DNA of 64,000 nt from Adonisia turfae CCMR0081 (GCF_011009555.1 NZ_QXHD01000004.1:1743720-1807719); one strand, 5' to 3'. Positions 53,792 to 63,906 are shown, counted from the stretch's first letter. Numbers and translations: made by a program. Notes: generated by a model from the sequence alone, not told the origin.

Positions 53792-54739
53792 ATGCTGAAG
53801 AAGAATCTTATGGGGGCTGTGATGGAATGGACCGATATAACGCGACTTAACAGTCTCATTAAAGCTACGGAAGCTGATGGCACCAAGCTTGAAGAGATCG
53901 GGGTTTCTGGTGAAGGTCGACCGCTGTATGGCATTACCATCGGCGATAGTTCTGCCCCCTACACTGTTGTTATCATAGCTGGCTGCCATGCCAATGAAAT
54001 TATTGGCCCATTGGCGGCTGTATCACTGCTGCACCGTCTCACTCAGCAGCCATTGCCAACGGTGAAATTTGGCATTGTGCCGGTTGCAGATCCAGATTCT
54101 CTAAGTCGCAACGCCAGTGAGCTACCGTCAAAACCCACATTATGCGATCTCCTCCGATTAAACCACTGTCGCGATTTAGAAGGATATTTCATAACAGATA
54201 CCTATCCTGAGTGCATTGCCATCCGTCAATGGCTACAGCGGTTTGCCCGCATAGATGCCTACTTTTCTCTGCACTCAGCTGGGGTGATCTCACCAGGCCT
54301 CTTTTTTTACATCGGTCAGGGTGTCAATCCGAGCTACATAGAGCCTGTGGCAAACTCCATTGCCACGGTGTTGCCCAAGGATCTACCACTATTATCCCAT
54401 GACCCCACAGGACTCTCTCAAGTAGCTTTCTCTCCCGGTTTTTTCGAGCTATCCATTGCCAATAGCAATGGGGAAAACCGAAAATCTCCCGGCAGTTCAC
54501 TGGCTTTTGTTGATCAACATTTTCAGCCCCAGTTTATGGGGGCAACAGAACTGCCTTTAGCCGTATGTCCTGCATTAAAAAATGGCTCTCTCTTAGCCAT
54601 TGAACAATACAATCGTGAGTTCCAACAAACTGGTCTTGCACAGTATCCATTTCGAGAAATTGACTTAACTATGCAACTATCCATCATGCAGGCATTTATA
54701 GTTTCTGTTGCCCAATGCGTTACTGTTATTCATACCTAA
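53792..54739 (+). CDS. M14 peptidase-like (succinylglutamate desuccinylase/aspartoacylase type) protein
   Basis: About 315 residues. GCHANEIIG provides the HxxE zinc ligands (His66, Glu69) and the third ligand His161 lies in FSLHSAG, the pattern of M14 carboxypeptidase-related deacylases. A later PGFFELSIANSNGE may carry the catalytic Glu. It would cleave an acyl or peptide bond of a small amino-acid derivative. Starts at 53792, 53810 or 53822 (MEWTDITRLN) are possible; the latter resembles family starts. It follows the MocR gene by 92 bases, so it might be a target of that regulator. Confidence 0.72.
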   Translation: MLKKNLMGAVMEWTDITRLNSLIKATEADGTKLEEIGVSGEGRPLYGITIGDSSAPYTVVIIAGCHANEIIGPLAAVSLLHRLTQQPLPTVKFGIVPVADPDSLSRNASELPSKPTLCDLLRLNHCRDLEGYFITDTYPECIAIRQWLQRFARIDAYFSLHSAGVISPGLFFYIGQGVNPSYIEPVANSIATVLPKDLPLLSHDPTGLSQVAFSPGFFELSIANSNGENRKSPGSSLAFVDQHFQPQFMGATELPLAVCPALKNGSLLAIEQYNREFQQTGLAQYPFREIDLTMQLSIMQAFIVSVAQCVTVIHT

Positions 54740-55416
54740 GCCATGAAAATCGCAACAGCATTGGTTTCAGGCATCCTAAAGAGGCGTTACAACAAAATCA
54801 TCCCAAACTGATGAAGCGGTTTTGTGGAGAGTGAGGTTTGTAGAGTCATGATAAAACAACGCATTATCGCTGTGATGGCCGCTTTGTCCCATCACAAGGG
54901 TATCCCTATTTAGAAAAGCGGAGGTCCTCTCTGGTAACGATTGGGATCACCCCAGCGATCGCAATCCAGTCGCTGCATTGTTCACAGATTATGCATAAAG
55001 TCCCTTACCCCTGTGAGGCTTAACCCCTCATACTAGAGATCTATACTTAATAACTAGTTCTTTTTGAAAAATTAAATTATCATTCAGTGCTGGTTTAATT
55101 TCGGTGCGATCGCATCCATAGGATACGATCGTTGGAAACACTAGCTTAAAATTTGTCATAGAGGGGGCAAAGTGCCCTAAAGCATGATGCTATATGGGCT
55201 GTACAGATCAGCTAGACCTATGGATAGTGAATAAGGCTACAATTATTGATTGGCATAGGTTTCAACGGTTTTCTGTATCAAAAATACACATTGAATCACA
55301 AAATAGAACGCAAATGGCCTGATATATTAGTGGCTTCCTAATGTCCAACCATTGTTAATAGGAGAGACATCCACTGATAGTGATTTTCTATACTTTTGAT
55401 TAATGGTGGTGGCCCT
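54740..55416. other. long intergenic region
   Basis: About 680 bases between the M14 gene and the AAA gene. I see no gene, repeat or RNA. It contains scattered A/T-rich runs and a HIP1-like site, so it may hold promoters only. Confidence 0.4.
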
Positions 55417-56739
55417 ATGTCCCCTGAAGATGCCATCACGCTAGTTGATAAACTCCTTTCACCGTATCGGCTGACGGCTATTCAAGAAGTCGTTTTTCGG
55501 CGATGCTGGCAAGGTTCAACCTATGCGCAAATTGCAGCTAGTGAGGGCTACGATGCTGACTATGTTCGCGTTACAGGCTCACGGCTGTGGCAAAAGATCT
55601 CCCAAGTACTGGGAGAGCGAGTAACAAAAAAGAATATTCATGCAGTGCTGCGTCAGCAAGCCTATCAGCTGCATCAGCCCAATACACCAGGGCCATGGTG
55701 GCCTGGTGCCGATCAATCAGACACCACCTTCCCCGGCAGCCCACTTCCCCTCGGGTCTCCGCTCTACATCGAACGGCCTCCAGTAGAGCAGCAGGCCATG
55801 GGGGAGTTGATCAAGCCAGGTGCGCTGCTAAGAATTCGTGCGCCGGAACGTTGGGGTAAAACATCCCTGGTGAATCGCCTGGTCGCCCAAGCTCAAACCT
55901 TAAACTTCAGAGTTGTACGGCTTAACTTCCGCCAGGCTGATAGCTGTGTCTTGGCCAATTTTGATAAATTTCTACGCTGGTTTTGCGCCAATATTACCCA
56001 GCAGCTGAAGTTCACAGCCCAGCTGGATGATGTATGGAATGTCGACTTAGGCAGTAAGGTCAGTTGTACTAACTATATGCAGAGCAGCATTTTAAATCCG
56101 CTGCAGCAGCCACTGTTACTGGTGATTGATGATCTCCAGGCAGTCTTTGAGCACCCGGCCATGGCCCAAGAATTTTTGCCCATGTTGCGGGTGTGGCACG
56201 AAGAAGCCAAAAATCTCACCGAATGGGGGTACTTACGCCTCCTGGTGGCCTATGCCACAGAAGCATACATTCCGTTACAAATTCACCAATCTCCGTTTAA
56301 TGTGGGGTTGCCCCTGCGGCTACCTGCCTTTACTCTGGAGCAAACCCAACAGCTGTCTCTGCGTTATCGCATTGAATGGGACGATAGTTTAATCTCACTT
56401 CATACGTTGGTTGAAGGACATCCCTATCTAATTCATTTGGCGCTGTATAACCTGAGCGTACACAAGATGGAACTAAAGCAGCTGATTGATGAAGCCCCTC
56501 AGCAAAGTGGCATTTATAGCGATCACCTGCGTAGCTATCTGGCAATCTTTGAAGCGGAACCTAACCTGGCCCGTACCTTTTACAAGGTAATTGAACAAGA
56601 TACGGCCACAGAACTTGAACCAATGACCGCCTATCGCCTGGAAAGTATGGGGTTGGTTACCTTAGCAGGCAATAGGGCAACCGCTAGCTGTAGCCTCTAC
56701 AGACAATACTTTGGCGGACGCTTAAGCGTCGATGCTTAA
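55417..56739 (+). CDS. HTH plus AAA-like ATPase, vMAP-type
   Basis: 440 residues. The N-terminal 80 residues (AITLVDKLLSPYRLTAIQEVVFRRCWQGSTYAQIAASEGYDADYVRVTGSRLWQKISQVLG) resemble the helix-turn-helix found at the start of cyanobacterial vWA-MoxR-associated and AAA-like proteins. The AAA_35-type domain follows, with a Walker A variant RAPERWGKTSLVNRL, Walker B LLLVIDDLQAVF and a middle LPAFTLEQTQQLSLRYRIEW. ATG 55417 is used in place of an upstream TTG. It is four bases into the convergent receiver gene. Related proteins occur in cyanobacterial signalling and conflict systems; the role here is unknown. Confidence 0.75.
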   Translation: MSPEDAITLVDKLLSPYRLTAIQEVVFRRCWQGSTYAQIAASEGYDADYVRVTGSRLWQKISQVLGERVTKKNIHAVLRQQAYQLHQPNTPGPWWPGADQSDTTFPGSPLPLGSPLYIERPPVEQQAMGELIKPGALLRIRAPERWGKTSLVNRLVAQAQTLNFRVVRLNFRQADSCVLANFDKFLRWFCANITQQLKFTAQLDDVWNVDLGSKVSCTNYMQSSILNPLQQPLLLVIDDLQAVFEHPAMAQEFLPMLRVWHEEAKNLTEWGYLRLLVAYATEAYIPLQIHQSPFNVGLPLRLPAFTLEQTQQLSLRYRIEWDDSLISLHTLVEGHPYLIHLALYNLSVHKMELKQLIDEAPQQSGIYSDHLRSYLAIFEAEPNLARTFYKVIEQDTATELEPMTAYRLESMGLVTLAGNRATASCSLYRQYFGGRLSVDA

Positions 56740-57122
56740 ACATCACCCCAGGCTGAGCCGACGACGCTGTCTGACAAGAGGGCAGACAGAGGACGTAGGA
56801 CCTGAATATTCGCAAACACGTCCTCAGCGGTGTAGGGAGAATAGAGGTAGGCATCAGCGCTCCCTTGGCCGAGCATACGGTCGGCACACACAATAACGGG
56901 TACGTTGTCTAACAATGAACTATGCTTGATGCGATCGCAAACCAGTTCAGCCGTGGCCACTGAGGGCTCAATAATAATTAACTCAGGTGAAATAAAGCTC
57001 AGCAGAGATAGCAAAGCCTCATTTTCATCGACCTGAAAAACGGATAGTCCATGCCAATGCAACAAATCGGCTAGCAGTGTTTGAGACTGAGCAGTACTTC
57101 CAACAATTGCAATAGCCTTCAT
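56736..57122 (-). CDS. degenerate response-regulator receiver
   Basis: 128 residues with a receiver-like fold: alternating strands and helices, AIAIVGSTAQSQTLLADLLHWHGLSVFQV, then ELIIIEPS. The phosphoacceptor Asp is replaced by Glu52, and the N-terminal acidic pair is absent (VGSTAQ), so it cannot be phosphorylated normally. Glu can mimic the phosphorylated form, so it may be locked on or act as a protein-interaction module. Its 3' end overlaps the AAA gene by four bases (convergent). Confidence 0.65.
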   Translation of the reverse strand: MKAIAIVGSTAQSQTLLADLLHWHGLSVFQVDENEALLSLLSFISPELIIIEPSVATAELVCDRIKHSSLLDNVPVIVCADRMLGQGSADAYLYSPYTAEDVFANIQVLRPLSALLSDSVVGSAWGDV

Positions 57123-57467
57123 AACCTTATCTCCTATGATCCTGCAAATCGCGTAGTAATACGGATGGCGATATCTGGACGGCTCTGGGAACGTGGCCAG
57201 AAAGTCTTACGAAATAAACCGAAATTGAACAAGCACAAAAAACAAAAACTGTTGAGCATAGGCCCCCTTTAGAGACCTTTGCCCAGCATTAATGTAAATA
57301 TTATTATTGCTCTAACTGACTACAGACGTGGACGCAACTAGCCTTCGGTCAGTCGAAATTGAATAGACTAGATTGCTATGAAAGCAATTTAAGGGAAAAC
57401 ACGGAAGATGTGTAAGGTGAAAAAAGTAATTTAAAAGAACTTTCTCTTAGTCTTCCTAGATACCCTC
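57123..57467. other. intergenic region between receiver and WD40 genes
   Basis: About 345 bases upstream of the receiver and downstream of the WD40 gene. It should include the receiver promoter. I see no gene or structured RNA. Confidence 0.4.
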
Positions 57468-60400
57468 CTAAATCCCCCCGCTACATAGCTGACGATCCGC
57501 ATCAGACAGGTTATCTCCATGGGCGAGGTAATTGTCGAGCCAACGACAGCCATCCTCTAGCAATTGTTCAAAGCTACGGCTATCCTGCCAATCCCACAGG
57601 ATGATTCTCCGATCATGACCGCTAGACAGCAGCGTTTGACCGTCAGCACTGAAAGCGACCCCCCAAGTAGAACCGTTGTGGCCATACAGGGTTGTTACAA
57701 GGGTACCGTCCTGTCGCCAGATACGTACAGTCCGATCGTAGCTGCTGGATGCCAGCAGCTTGCCATCCGGGCTAAAAGCTACACTGTGAACCCTGGCCCG
57801 ATGACCGTCTAGGGTGGTGATCAGACGCCCTGAAGTCGACCAAATTTTGATCGTATGGTCAGCGCTAGCAGTCGCAATCAGCTGGCTATCAGGGCTGACG
57901 GCCACTCCCCAAATGGGGGCTCGATGGCCATGGATACTTCTCAGCAGTTGCCCTTGCCGACTCCAAATTTTGATGGTGTGATCCCACCCTGCTGACACTA
58001 GATAACTGCCGTCAGGACTATAAGCAACGCCATAGACCCGATCTTGATGACCCCGTAACGTGCGCAAAAGTTCTCCATCCAGCGTCCATAGCTTAATGGT
58101 TTGGTCCCAACTGGCCGATGCCACTTCATCGCCCTCGGGGCTAAACGCGACTCCCCAAACCCGATCTTGGTGACCTCGCAACGTTTGTAATGGGTCTCCT
58201 TTAGCAGTCCACAGCTTGACAGTTTGGTCCCAGCTAGCAGAAGCAAGCGTTTGACCATCGGGGCTAAAGGCCACTTGCCAGATCCGGTCAGTATGGCCCT
58301 CTAGTGTAGATTTAAAGTTACCTTGCCAGCTCCAAAGCCGAATAGTCTTATCCCAGCTACCGGCAGCAATCGTCTGTTGACTGATGGCTAGATTGGTAGC
58401 CGGTCCCTGGTACCCATGCAGGGTTTGCGGAATTTTATCTAAGCGCCATAGCCTGACGGTTGCATCATCGCTGCTGGAGGCTAAGACGTTTCCAGTGGGG
58501 CTAAAATCTATGCCCCACGTGCCAGAGTCATGGCCATTTAGAGTAGTTACCAGAGTGCCACTACTGGTCCATAATTTAACGGTGTTGTCGAGGCTAGTCG
58601 AAGCAAGTTGACGACCGTCAGGGCTAAATTTCACATGCCAGACACGGTCCTGATGCCCGTCCAGGGTAATGGTTGAGCTCTTGCCAGACTCTCCCTTTTT
58701 AAGACTGCCATCGGGGTTAACGTGCCACAGTTTAATGGTCCGATCATCACTGGCAGAGGCTAAGACACGACCGCTGGGGTTAAAGGCCAGGCCATATACC
58801 GGGGCTTGATGTTCTTTGAATTCGTTTAATAACTGTCCGCTGGTGGCATCCCACAATTTAATGGTGTTGTCTTCACTGGCGGTGGCCAAAATGAGACCGT
58901 CCGGGCTAATGGCAGCCTGCGTGACCCTAGCGTTATGGGCGGGAATATCTAGCAACAACTTGCCCGTCCGATCCCAAAATCTTAGGTGACCATCGTCACT
59001 ACCGGTCACCAACGTTTGGCTATCCAAGGATATATCAACATCATTGACTCGTCCCTCATGCCCCGTTAACGTCACAGGGGGCGCAACCACAGAGAGAATG
59101 TCACTATCATCGCTGATGGGCCAAATTTTTGCGGTGTTATCGGCACTGGCTGACACCAAATATTCATTGTCAGGACTAAAGGCCACATCCCACACAGCAT
59201 TGGTATGTCCGCTCAGGGTGGTAATCAGCTGACCATTGGCACGCCATAGCTTGAGGGTATTATCCCAGCTAGCTGAGGCTAAATAGTTACCATCTGGGCT
59301 AAAGGTTACCCCATACACAGGTGCACCATGGCCCCGCAGCTGGTTAGCTTCGGTAATACTTTGAAGAGTGCGGCGGAGAGTTTGTTCTACCTGTTGTTTC
59401 ACATCGGGTGCAGGCACCGGTAAGCGTTGTAGCTGTTGAGCAGCTCGCACCGCTTCTAGCAAAGATTTCAGACGATTATTCTGGTTAAACAGGGCGTCAG
59501 AGTAATAGCTAATGGACAAGGCCTGATTGTTTTCGTTATCTTGCCGAGTTAGCATGGTTTGGCGAGACTGGCGATAGGCCAACATGGCAATACTCGTAAT
59601 GCTGAGAAACGCCACTCCCATACCCACCAGTAGAAACCGCTGTAGGGTGACATTGCGCTGCTGCGCCTCCAGGCGAGCTTCCAACTCCTTTAGTCTCTCG
59701 GATTCTAATGCCTGTTGTACCTCTTGCCGATCAACGGCAACACTGTCTGCTAAAAATTTATAGTCCAGGTCGCTGAGCTGTTGTTCCTTGGCCCAGACCT
59801 GGGCTTCAGTGAGAGACTGCCCGCGCAACAATCGGGAACGATCTTGTTGACCCGAGTTAACCCAGGCTTCGAATGCTTGGGAATAGGGACGTAAACGTAC
59901 CAAATGGTAGTCTACCCATTGGGTGTTAAACACCTCTGAATAAATTCGATTACGAATACTGAGGTGACCTGATTGTTTGACCACCAGGCCTGAGAGTAAC
60001 AGTTCTTCTTGGAGGTGATTGTCTTCTAAAGATAGGGTTTGACCGGATAACAGTTTTTTGTAACGCCCCAGTAGTCGACTAATCAGCTGCGGGTGAGCCA
60101 GTAACCGATCCTGGATAATGCGCAAATGGGGGGGTTCATCTTGGGATTCCCAGTTTTTGATCAGCTGCGATCGCACTAAACCATCCACCCAAGCCTGTTC
60201 AACATATATCTCTGTGCGGGGGGCCAGTTTAGCAACTACCAACTGGCACAGCTTCTGCGTCAGGAAAGGCTGACCATTGGTCCAAGCTAAAATGTGCTCC
60301 AGGGTCTCAGTGGCATTCTCCACCGTTGGTTTTAACCAGTAACTAAGGGATATGGCCTCTGCAGTGGTAAACCCACTCAGCTCGATGGCTGTACCAATGT

Positions 60401-61004
60401 TAAATGGGGTGCGGTTAGGATTTTGGCAAAGGTCGGTGGGCGTTGCCACACCAAATAGGGCAAACGTGAGGCGACGGTACTCTGGGCTATCGACTCGCTG
60501 GTTATAGCAATAGCGAATCAGGGCAAACAGATCGTCAGCCGCAAACGGCAGTCCCAATACGCTATCAATTTCATCGATAAAAATAACAATCCGTTTCGCC
60601 GCAAGCTGCCGCAAAATCACATCCTTTAAAAAGTGATCCAATCGCTGCACGGCAGAAAGACCATCCCCCTGCTGCCACCACTCTTGGAAATCACCGTTTA
60701 ATTGCAAGCTGCGCCATAGCTCTGCCGCAATTCCCATGTACCACTTTTCAGCAGTAACATTGTCACTACCCAGGTTGGTCAGGTCAATAGATGCACAACA
60801 AACACCGTCTTGCTCCAGGCGATATTTTGTTCTCACCCGCAAGCTCGATTTACCAATTTGTCGCGTATTAAATACATAGCAAAACTCACCTTGTCCTAGA
60901 CTTGCGTATAGGTGATCATCCGCCTGTCGTTTAATATACGTAGGTGCCTGGGGATGAAGACTACCGCCAACTTGGTAAAAAGATAAGGATGTGGTGGTGG
61001 CCAT
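57468..61004 (-). CDS. AAA-like ATPase with 14 WD40 repeats
   Basis: 1178 residues. The first 300 residues are the AAA_35-type domain (SLSFYQVGGSLHPQAPTYIKRQADDHLYASLGQGEFCYVFNTRQIGKSSLRVRTKYRL), with a Walker A variant RQIGKSSL and Walker B IVIFIDEIDSV. A membrane helix (FLLVGMGVAFLSITSIAMLAY, about 440-460) follows, then a coiled stretch. From about residue 570, 14 WD40 units run to residue 1140, with SASWDNTLKLW-type ends. One (LHGYQGPATNLAIS) is degenerate. Fourteen repeats would make two seven-bladed propellers. Such proteins are large cyanobacterial regulators of unknown signal. The HTH/AAA gene is nearby but on the opposite strand. Confidence 0.88.
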   Translation of the reverse strand: MATTTSLSFYQVGGSLHPQAPTYIKRQADDHLYASLGQGEFCYVFNTRQIGKSSLRVRTKYRLEQDGVCCASIDLTNLGSDNVTAEKWYMGIAAELWRSLQLNGDFQEWWQQGDGLSAVQRLDHFLKDVILRQLAAKRIVIFIDEIDSVLGLPFAADDLFALIRYCYNQRVDSPEYRRLTFALFGVATPTDLCQNPNRTPFNIGTAIELSGFTTAEAISLSYWLKPTVENATETLEHILAWTNGQPFLTQKLCQLVVAKLAPRTEIYVEQAWVDGLVRSQLIKNWESQDEPPHLRIIQDRLLAHPQLISRLLGRYKKLLSGQTLSLEDNHLQEELLLSGLVVKQSGHLSIRNRIYSEVFNTQWVDYHLVRLRPYSQAFEAWVNSGQQDRSRLLRGQSLTEAQVWAKEQQLSDLDYKFLADSVAVDRQEVQQALESERLKELEARLEAQQRNVTLQRFLLVGMGVAFLSITSIAMLAYRQSRQTMLTRQDNENNQALSISYYSDALFNQNNRLKSLLEAVRAAQQLQRLPVPAPDVKQQVEQTLRRTLQSITEANQLRGHGAPVYGVTFSPDGNYLASASWDNTLKLWRANGQLITTLSGHTNAVWDVAFSPDNEYLVSASADNTAKIWPISDDSDILSVVAPPVTLTGHEGRVNDVDISLDSQTLVTGSDDGHLRFWDRTGKLLLDIPAHNARVTQAAISPDGLILATASEDNTIKLWDATSGQLLNEFKEHQAPVYGLAFNPSGRVLASASDDRTIKLWHVNPDGSLKKGESGKSSTITLDGHQDRVWHVKFSPDGRQLASTSLDNTVKLWTSSGTLVTTLNGHDSGTWGIDFSPTGNVLASSSDDATVRLWRLDKIPQTLHGYQGPATNLAISQQTIAAGSWDKTIRLWSWQGNFKSTLEGHTDRIWQVAFSPDGQTLASASWDQTVKLWTAKGDPLQTLRGHQDRVWGVAFSPEGDEVASASWDQTIKLWTLDGELLRTLRGHQDRVYGVAYSPDGSYLVSAGWDHTIKIWSRQGQLLRSIHGHRAPIWGVAVSPDSQLIATASADHTIKIWSTSGRLITTLDGHRARVHSVAFSPDGKLLASSSYDRTVRIWRQDGTLVTTLYGHNGSTWGVAFSADGQTLLSSGHDRRIILWDWQDSRSFEQLLEDGCRWLDNYLAHGDNLSDADRQLCSGGI

Positions 61005-61018
61005 AGGAGTTGCGTAAT

Positions 61019-61966
61019 TTATTCAAGCACTAGCTTAGCAATGGGGGGGGTGGACTTTTGCTTGCGAAAGTTAACAGCCTGTTGGAGTAGTTGCCAGGCT
61101 TTAGGGGAAAAAATGGCAGGAATGCCAAAACTTAGGGCGCTAGGGATTTGTTTTTGTTTGAGGGCGACGATCATCCAGTGCAGGCTGAGGTATTGCCGAA
61201 TCGTCTTCAATGTCGGCAGCTTGTCTTGATGTTTGGGGCTAACGTGCTGGTAGATGCGTTCTTTAATCAGGACATTAGTGTCGAGACGACGCTGAAGCGT
61301 GATTTTTTGGTCGTAGCCCCCTGGCCATACAGTACGGTAAGTCAGGCATTTATTGATAAATAGGGCATCGCCGTAGTCGGCAACACGAATCCAGGAGTCA
61401 ATATCATCAAAGCCGGTCATGCCCAGGTCCCAGCCGCCCGATTTCATAAAGGCATCGCGGCGCACGGCCACCTGAATGGGGGTGCCGAAGGGGACTACCT
61501 CTAAAAACATGCCGTAGTGGATGTCTACCTGGGGAATATAAAATGCCTGACCTGGACCGGTCACAGGGGTGCGACTCAGTTCTTGCCCCTCGCCATTCAC
61601 CTGGGCCGCCTGACAGGAACAAATCACCGCTTCAGGACGTTGCTGAATCGCCCTGATCAGTTCTTCAATACAGTTGGGGGCCAAATAGTCATCGTCATCC
61701 ACCAGCTTAATCCAGGTGCCCATGGCTCGCTCTACACCTGCATTGACAGCCCCGGAGTGGTTGGCATTGGTAGGATTTCGATGGTAAAGTACCTGATCGC
61801 CCAGGCTTTCGACGTACGCCTGGGTACCGTCAGTGGAGGCGTTATCGACCACGATCACCTGACATGGCACGGTTTGGTCAAGCGCGGTTGCGATCGCACG
61901 TTTCAACAGCTCCACCCGGTTATAGGTCGTAATCACAATACTGAACGATAGCGATTCTGAATCCAT
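61019..61966 (-). CDS. family 2 glycosyltransferase
   Basis: About 315 residues. The N-terminal FSIVITTYNRVELLKRAIATAL is the GT-A start, followed by VIVVDNASTDGTQAYV, VDDDDYLAPNCIEELI (DxD-like, DDDD) and a middle FDDIDSWIRVAD (ED-type motif). The fold is that of inverting family GT2 enzymes that add sugars to polysaccharide or cell-surface glycans. ATG 61966 is preferred to a frame 32 codons longer. It lies just downstream (14 bases) of the WD40 gene on the same strand, but no glycan cluster surrounds it. A sulfotransferase diverges upstream. Confidence 0.88.
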   Translation of the reverse strand: MDSESLSFSIVITTYNRVELLKRAIATALDQTVPCQVIVVDNASTDGTQAYVESLGDQVLYHRNPTNANHSGAVNAGVERAMGTWIKLVDDDDYLAPNCIEELIRAIQQRPEAVICSCQAAQVNGEGQELSRTPVTGPGQAFYIPQVDIHYGMFLEVVPFGTPIQVAVRRDAFMKSGGWDLGMTGFDDIDSWIRVADYGDALFINKCLTYRTVWPGGYDQKITLQRRLDTNVLIKERIYQHVSPKHQDKLPTLKTIRQYLSLHWMIVALKQKQIPSALSFGIPAIFSPKAWQLLQQAVNFRKQKSTPPIAKLVLE

Positions 61967-62092
61967 GATTCCTGGTCTCTTTCGGCGCTCTTCGCTATTG
62001 TGCCAAATCTGAGGGGAAATGGGCTTACTAGATTTAGATAGGCATTGGCCACCTTTTCCCATAAATGCCTATGGGCTGATACGAATACCCTA

Positions 62093-62971
62093 ATGAATCT
62101 TGCTAGCAGTCAAATTTTAGCCAATACGTTCAGGGCTAATGTTGCCGATAGAGAAATAGATATCCGCCTTAGTCTTAGTCTTAAAAGAGAGTTTTGGGTC
62201 TCTAAGGCCAATGCTGTTTTACCAGCCAGTAGAAAACGTTGTTTTCATGCTTACTGTATTGGTACGCCAAGGAGCGGTACCCATTCCATAGCCCACATGT
62301 TTCAGCATCACTATGGTGCGTTACATGAGCCCCATGCGTATTATGCAATCTACCATTTACTCAAATGGGAAACGGGCCAGTATTCCTATGCTGACATTCA
62401 AAGTGTGCTCAAGTGGCGTGACAAAAAAATGTCTTTGGAGCTGGAAGCTGCCCATTATCTACATCATGTAGCTGATGTGTTGGCCAAAAGCTTTCCACAG
62501 GCCAAGTTTATTTTTACCGTTAGGGACCCCCTCAGCTGGCTAGAATCAGAAATTAATCGTAATTATGGTAGTCGTCATAAACCGTTTTGGAGGGAATTAG
62601 AAGATTATCGCTATGGTCGCTACAGGCATCCATTTACAAAATATGACGCGGCCCTAGGGCAAGCAGGACTTTATCCTGTTGCTAGCTATTTATCCTATTG
62701 GAGAGACCACAATCAATTTGTCATCAACTCAGTGCCTAAACAGCAGCTTTTAACGTTGAAAACAAAAGAAATTCGTTCAAAAATTGAAGAGATTTCCAGT
62801 TTCCTTGGTATAGATCCTGATACTATTAATATTCAGAAAGCCCATGCCGATAAACGAAAGAAAAAATTAAAGTTAATTGAGCTGGTGGATCCAACCTATC
62901 TCTACCAGCAGCTAGAAAAACTCTGTTCTGACCTGATCGATGCAAGATTTCCTACACTAAAGCGCACTTAG
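62093..62971 (+). CDS. sulfotransferase family protein
   Basis: About 292 residues. CFHAYCIGTPRSGTHSIAHMFQHHY is the PAPS 5'-phosphosulfate loop (GTPRSGT), and FIFTVRDPLSWLESEINRNYG provides the 3'-phosphate strand. A His/Arg region (HHVADVLAKSFPQAK) follows. It would sulfate a glycan, lipid or secondary metabolite. ATG 62093 is chosen over a TTG sixteen codons upstream. It is divergent from the glycosyltransferase, so both may act on one sulfated glycan, an inference only. Confidence 0.82.
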   Translation: MNLASSQILANTFRANVADREIDIRLSLSLKREFWVSKANAVLPASRKRCFHAYCIGTPRSGTHSIAHMFQHHYGALHEPHAYYAIYHLLKWETGQYSYADIQSVLKWRDKKMSLELEAAHYLHHVADVLAKSFPQAKFIFTVRDPLSWLESEINRNYGSRHKPFWRELEDYRYGRYRHPFTKYDAALGQAGLYPVASYLSYWRDHNQFVINSVPKQQLLTLKTKEIRSKIEEISSFLGIDPDTINIQKAHADKRKKKLKLIELVDPTYLYQQLEKLCSDLIDARFPTLKRT

Positions 62972-62998
62972 TCTTAGTCATTGCGTAAATAAGCTTGA

Positions 62999-63763
62999 TC
63001 AAACGCAGTTGATGGATACACCACCATCTACCAGCATGGCTGACCCCGTGGTGAAACTAGCAGCATCTGACGCCAGATAGAGAGCTGAAGCTGCTATTTC
63101 ATGGGGTGTTGCCATGCGCTTCAGTGCATGGAGATTTTGTACAAAGGCTAAGGCCTCTGGCGTATTGGCAAAATCACGTCCCATGGGTGTATCGGTGCCC
63201 CCTGGCAGTAAAGCATTGACCCGAATTTGTTGCTTGCCGTATTCAACAGCGAGCACCTTCGTAAGACCAATCAAACCTGCCTTACTTGCTGCGTAGGCTG
63301 CCATTCCCGGCATGCCTACAGTGTAGCCAACAAAGGTTGAGGTAAAGATCAAAGAACCGCCACCGCGATTGACCATGGCCGGTAACTGGTATTTTGCCCC
63401 TAAGTATGAACTGGTCAGGTTAGTGGCAAGGATATTGTTCCAATCATCAAGGGATAGATCAGTTACAGCGCCAGGTATGCCGGTAATCCCTGCATTGTTA
63501 AATGCGATGTCTAGCCCTCCGAATTCTTTTAGTGCTAGCGTCACTAGAGCTTTAGCAAATTCCTCATCTTTCACATCTCCTGCCAAAGCAACTGCCTGTC
63601 CACCCGAGTGACCAATAAAATCAACCAACTCATCGAGCTTATCCTGCCGTCTTGCTGCAACAACAACTGCAGCTCCTGCTTTAGCAAAAAGTTTGGCAGT
63701 TGCGTAGCCAATACCAGCACTAGCACCTGTCACAATGGCAACCTTGTTAGAAAGCACATTCAT
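62999..63763 (-). CDS. classical short-chain dehydrogenase/reductase
   Basis: 254 residues. The cofactor motif is VTGASAGIGYATAKLF, then ARRQDKLDEL (NADP-specific Arg region), NNAG, the catalytic Ser in FTSTFVG and YAASK (YxxxK) as catalytic Tyr/Lys. C-terminal VDGGVSINCV is normal. Closest type is glucose/3-ketoacyl reductase-like SDR; the substrate is unknown. Its 5' region is bounded by a small gap before the VOC gene on the same strand. Confidence 0.9.
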   Translation of the reverse strand: MNVLSNKVAIVTGASAGIGYATAKLFAKAGAAVVVAARRQDKLDELVDFIGHSGGQAVALAGDVKDEEFAKALVTLALKEFGGLDIAFNNAGITGIPGAVTDLSLDDWNNILATNLTSSYLGAKYQLPAMVNRGGGSLIFTSTFVGYTVGMPGMAAYAASKAGLIGLTKVLAVEYGKQQIRVNALLPGGTDTPMGRDFANTPEALAFVQNLHALKRMATPHEIAASALYLASDAASFTTGSAMLVDGGVSINCV

Positions 63764-63906
63764 GATGTCGTCCGTATTGATTAAACGATACAGACATCAT
63801 TTTCAAACGTCAGACAGTCATCAACAATCCAAATCTTGCTATCTTGCCACTGAGCCATAAGGTATGAATTCTCGCGATAGATAGTATTTCTTAATCACCC
63901 ACGTGA

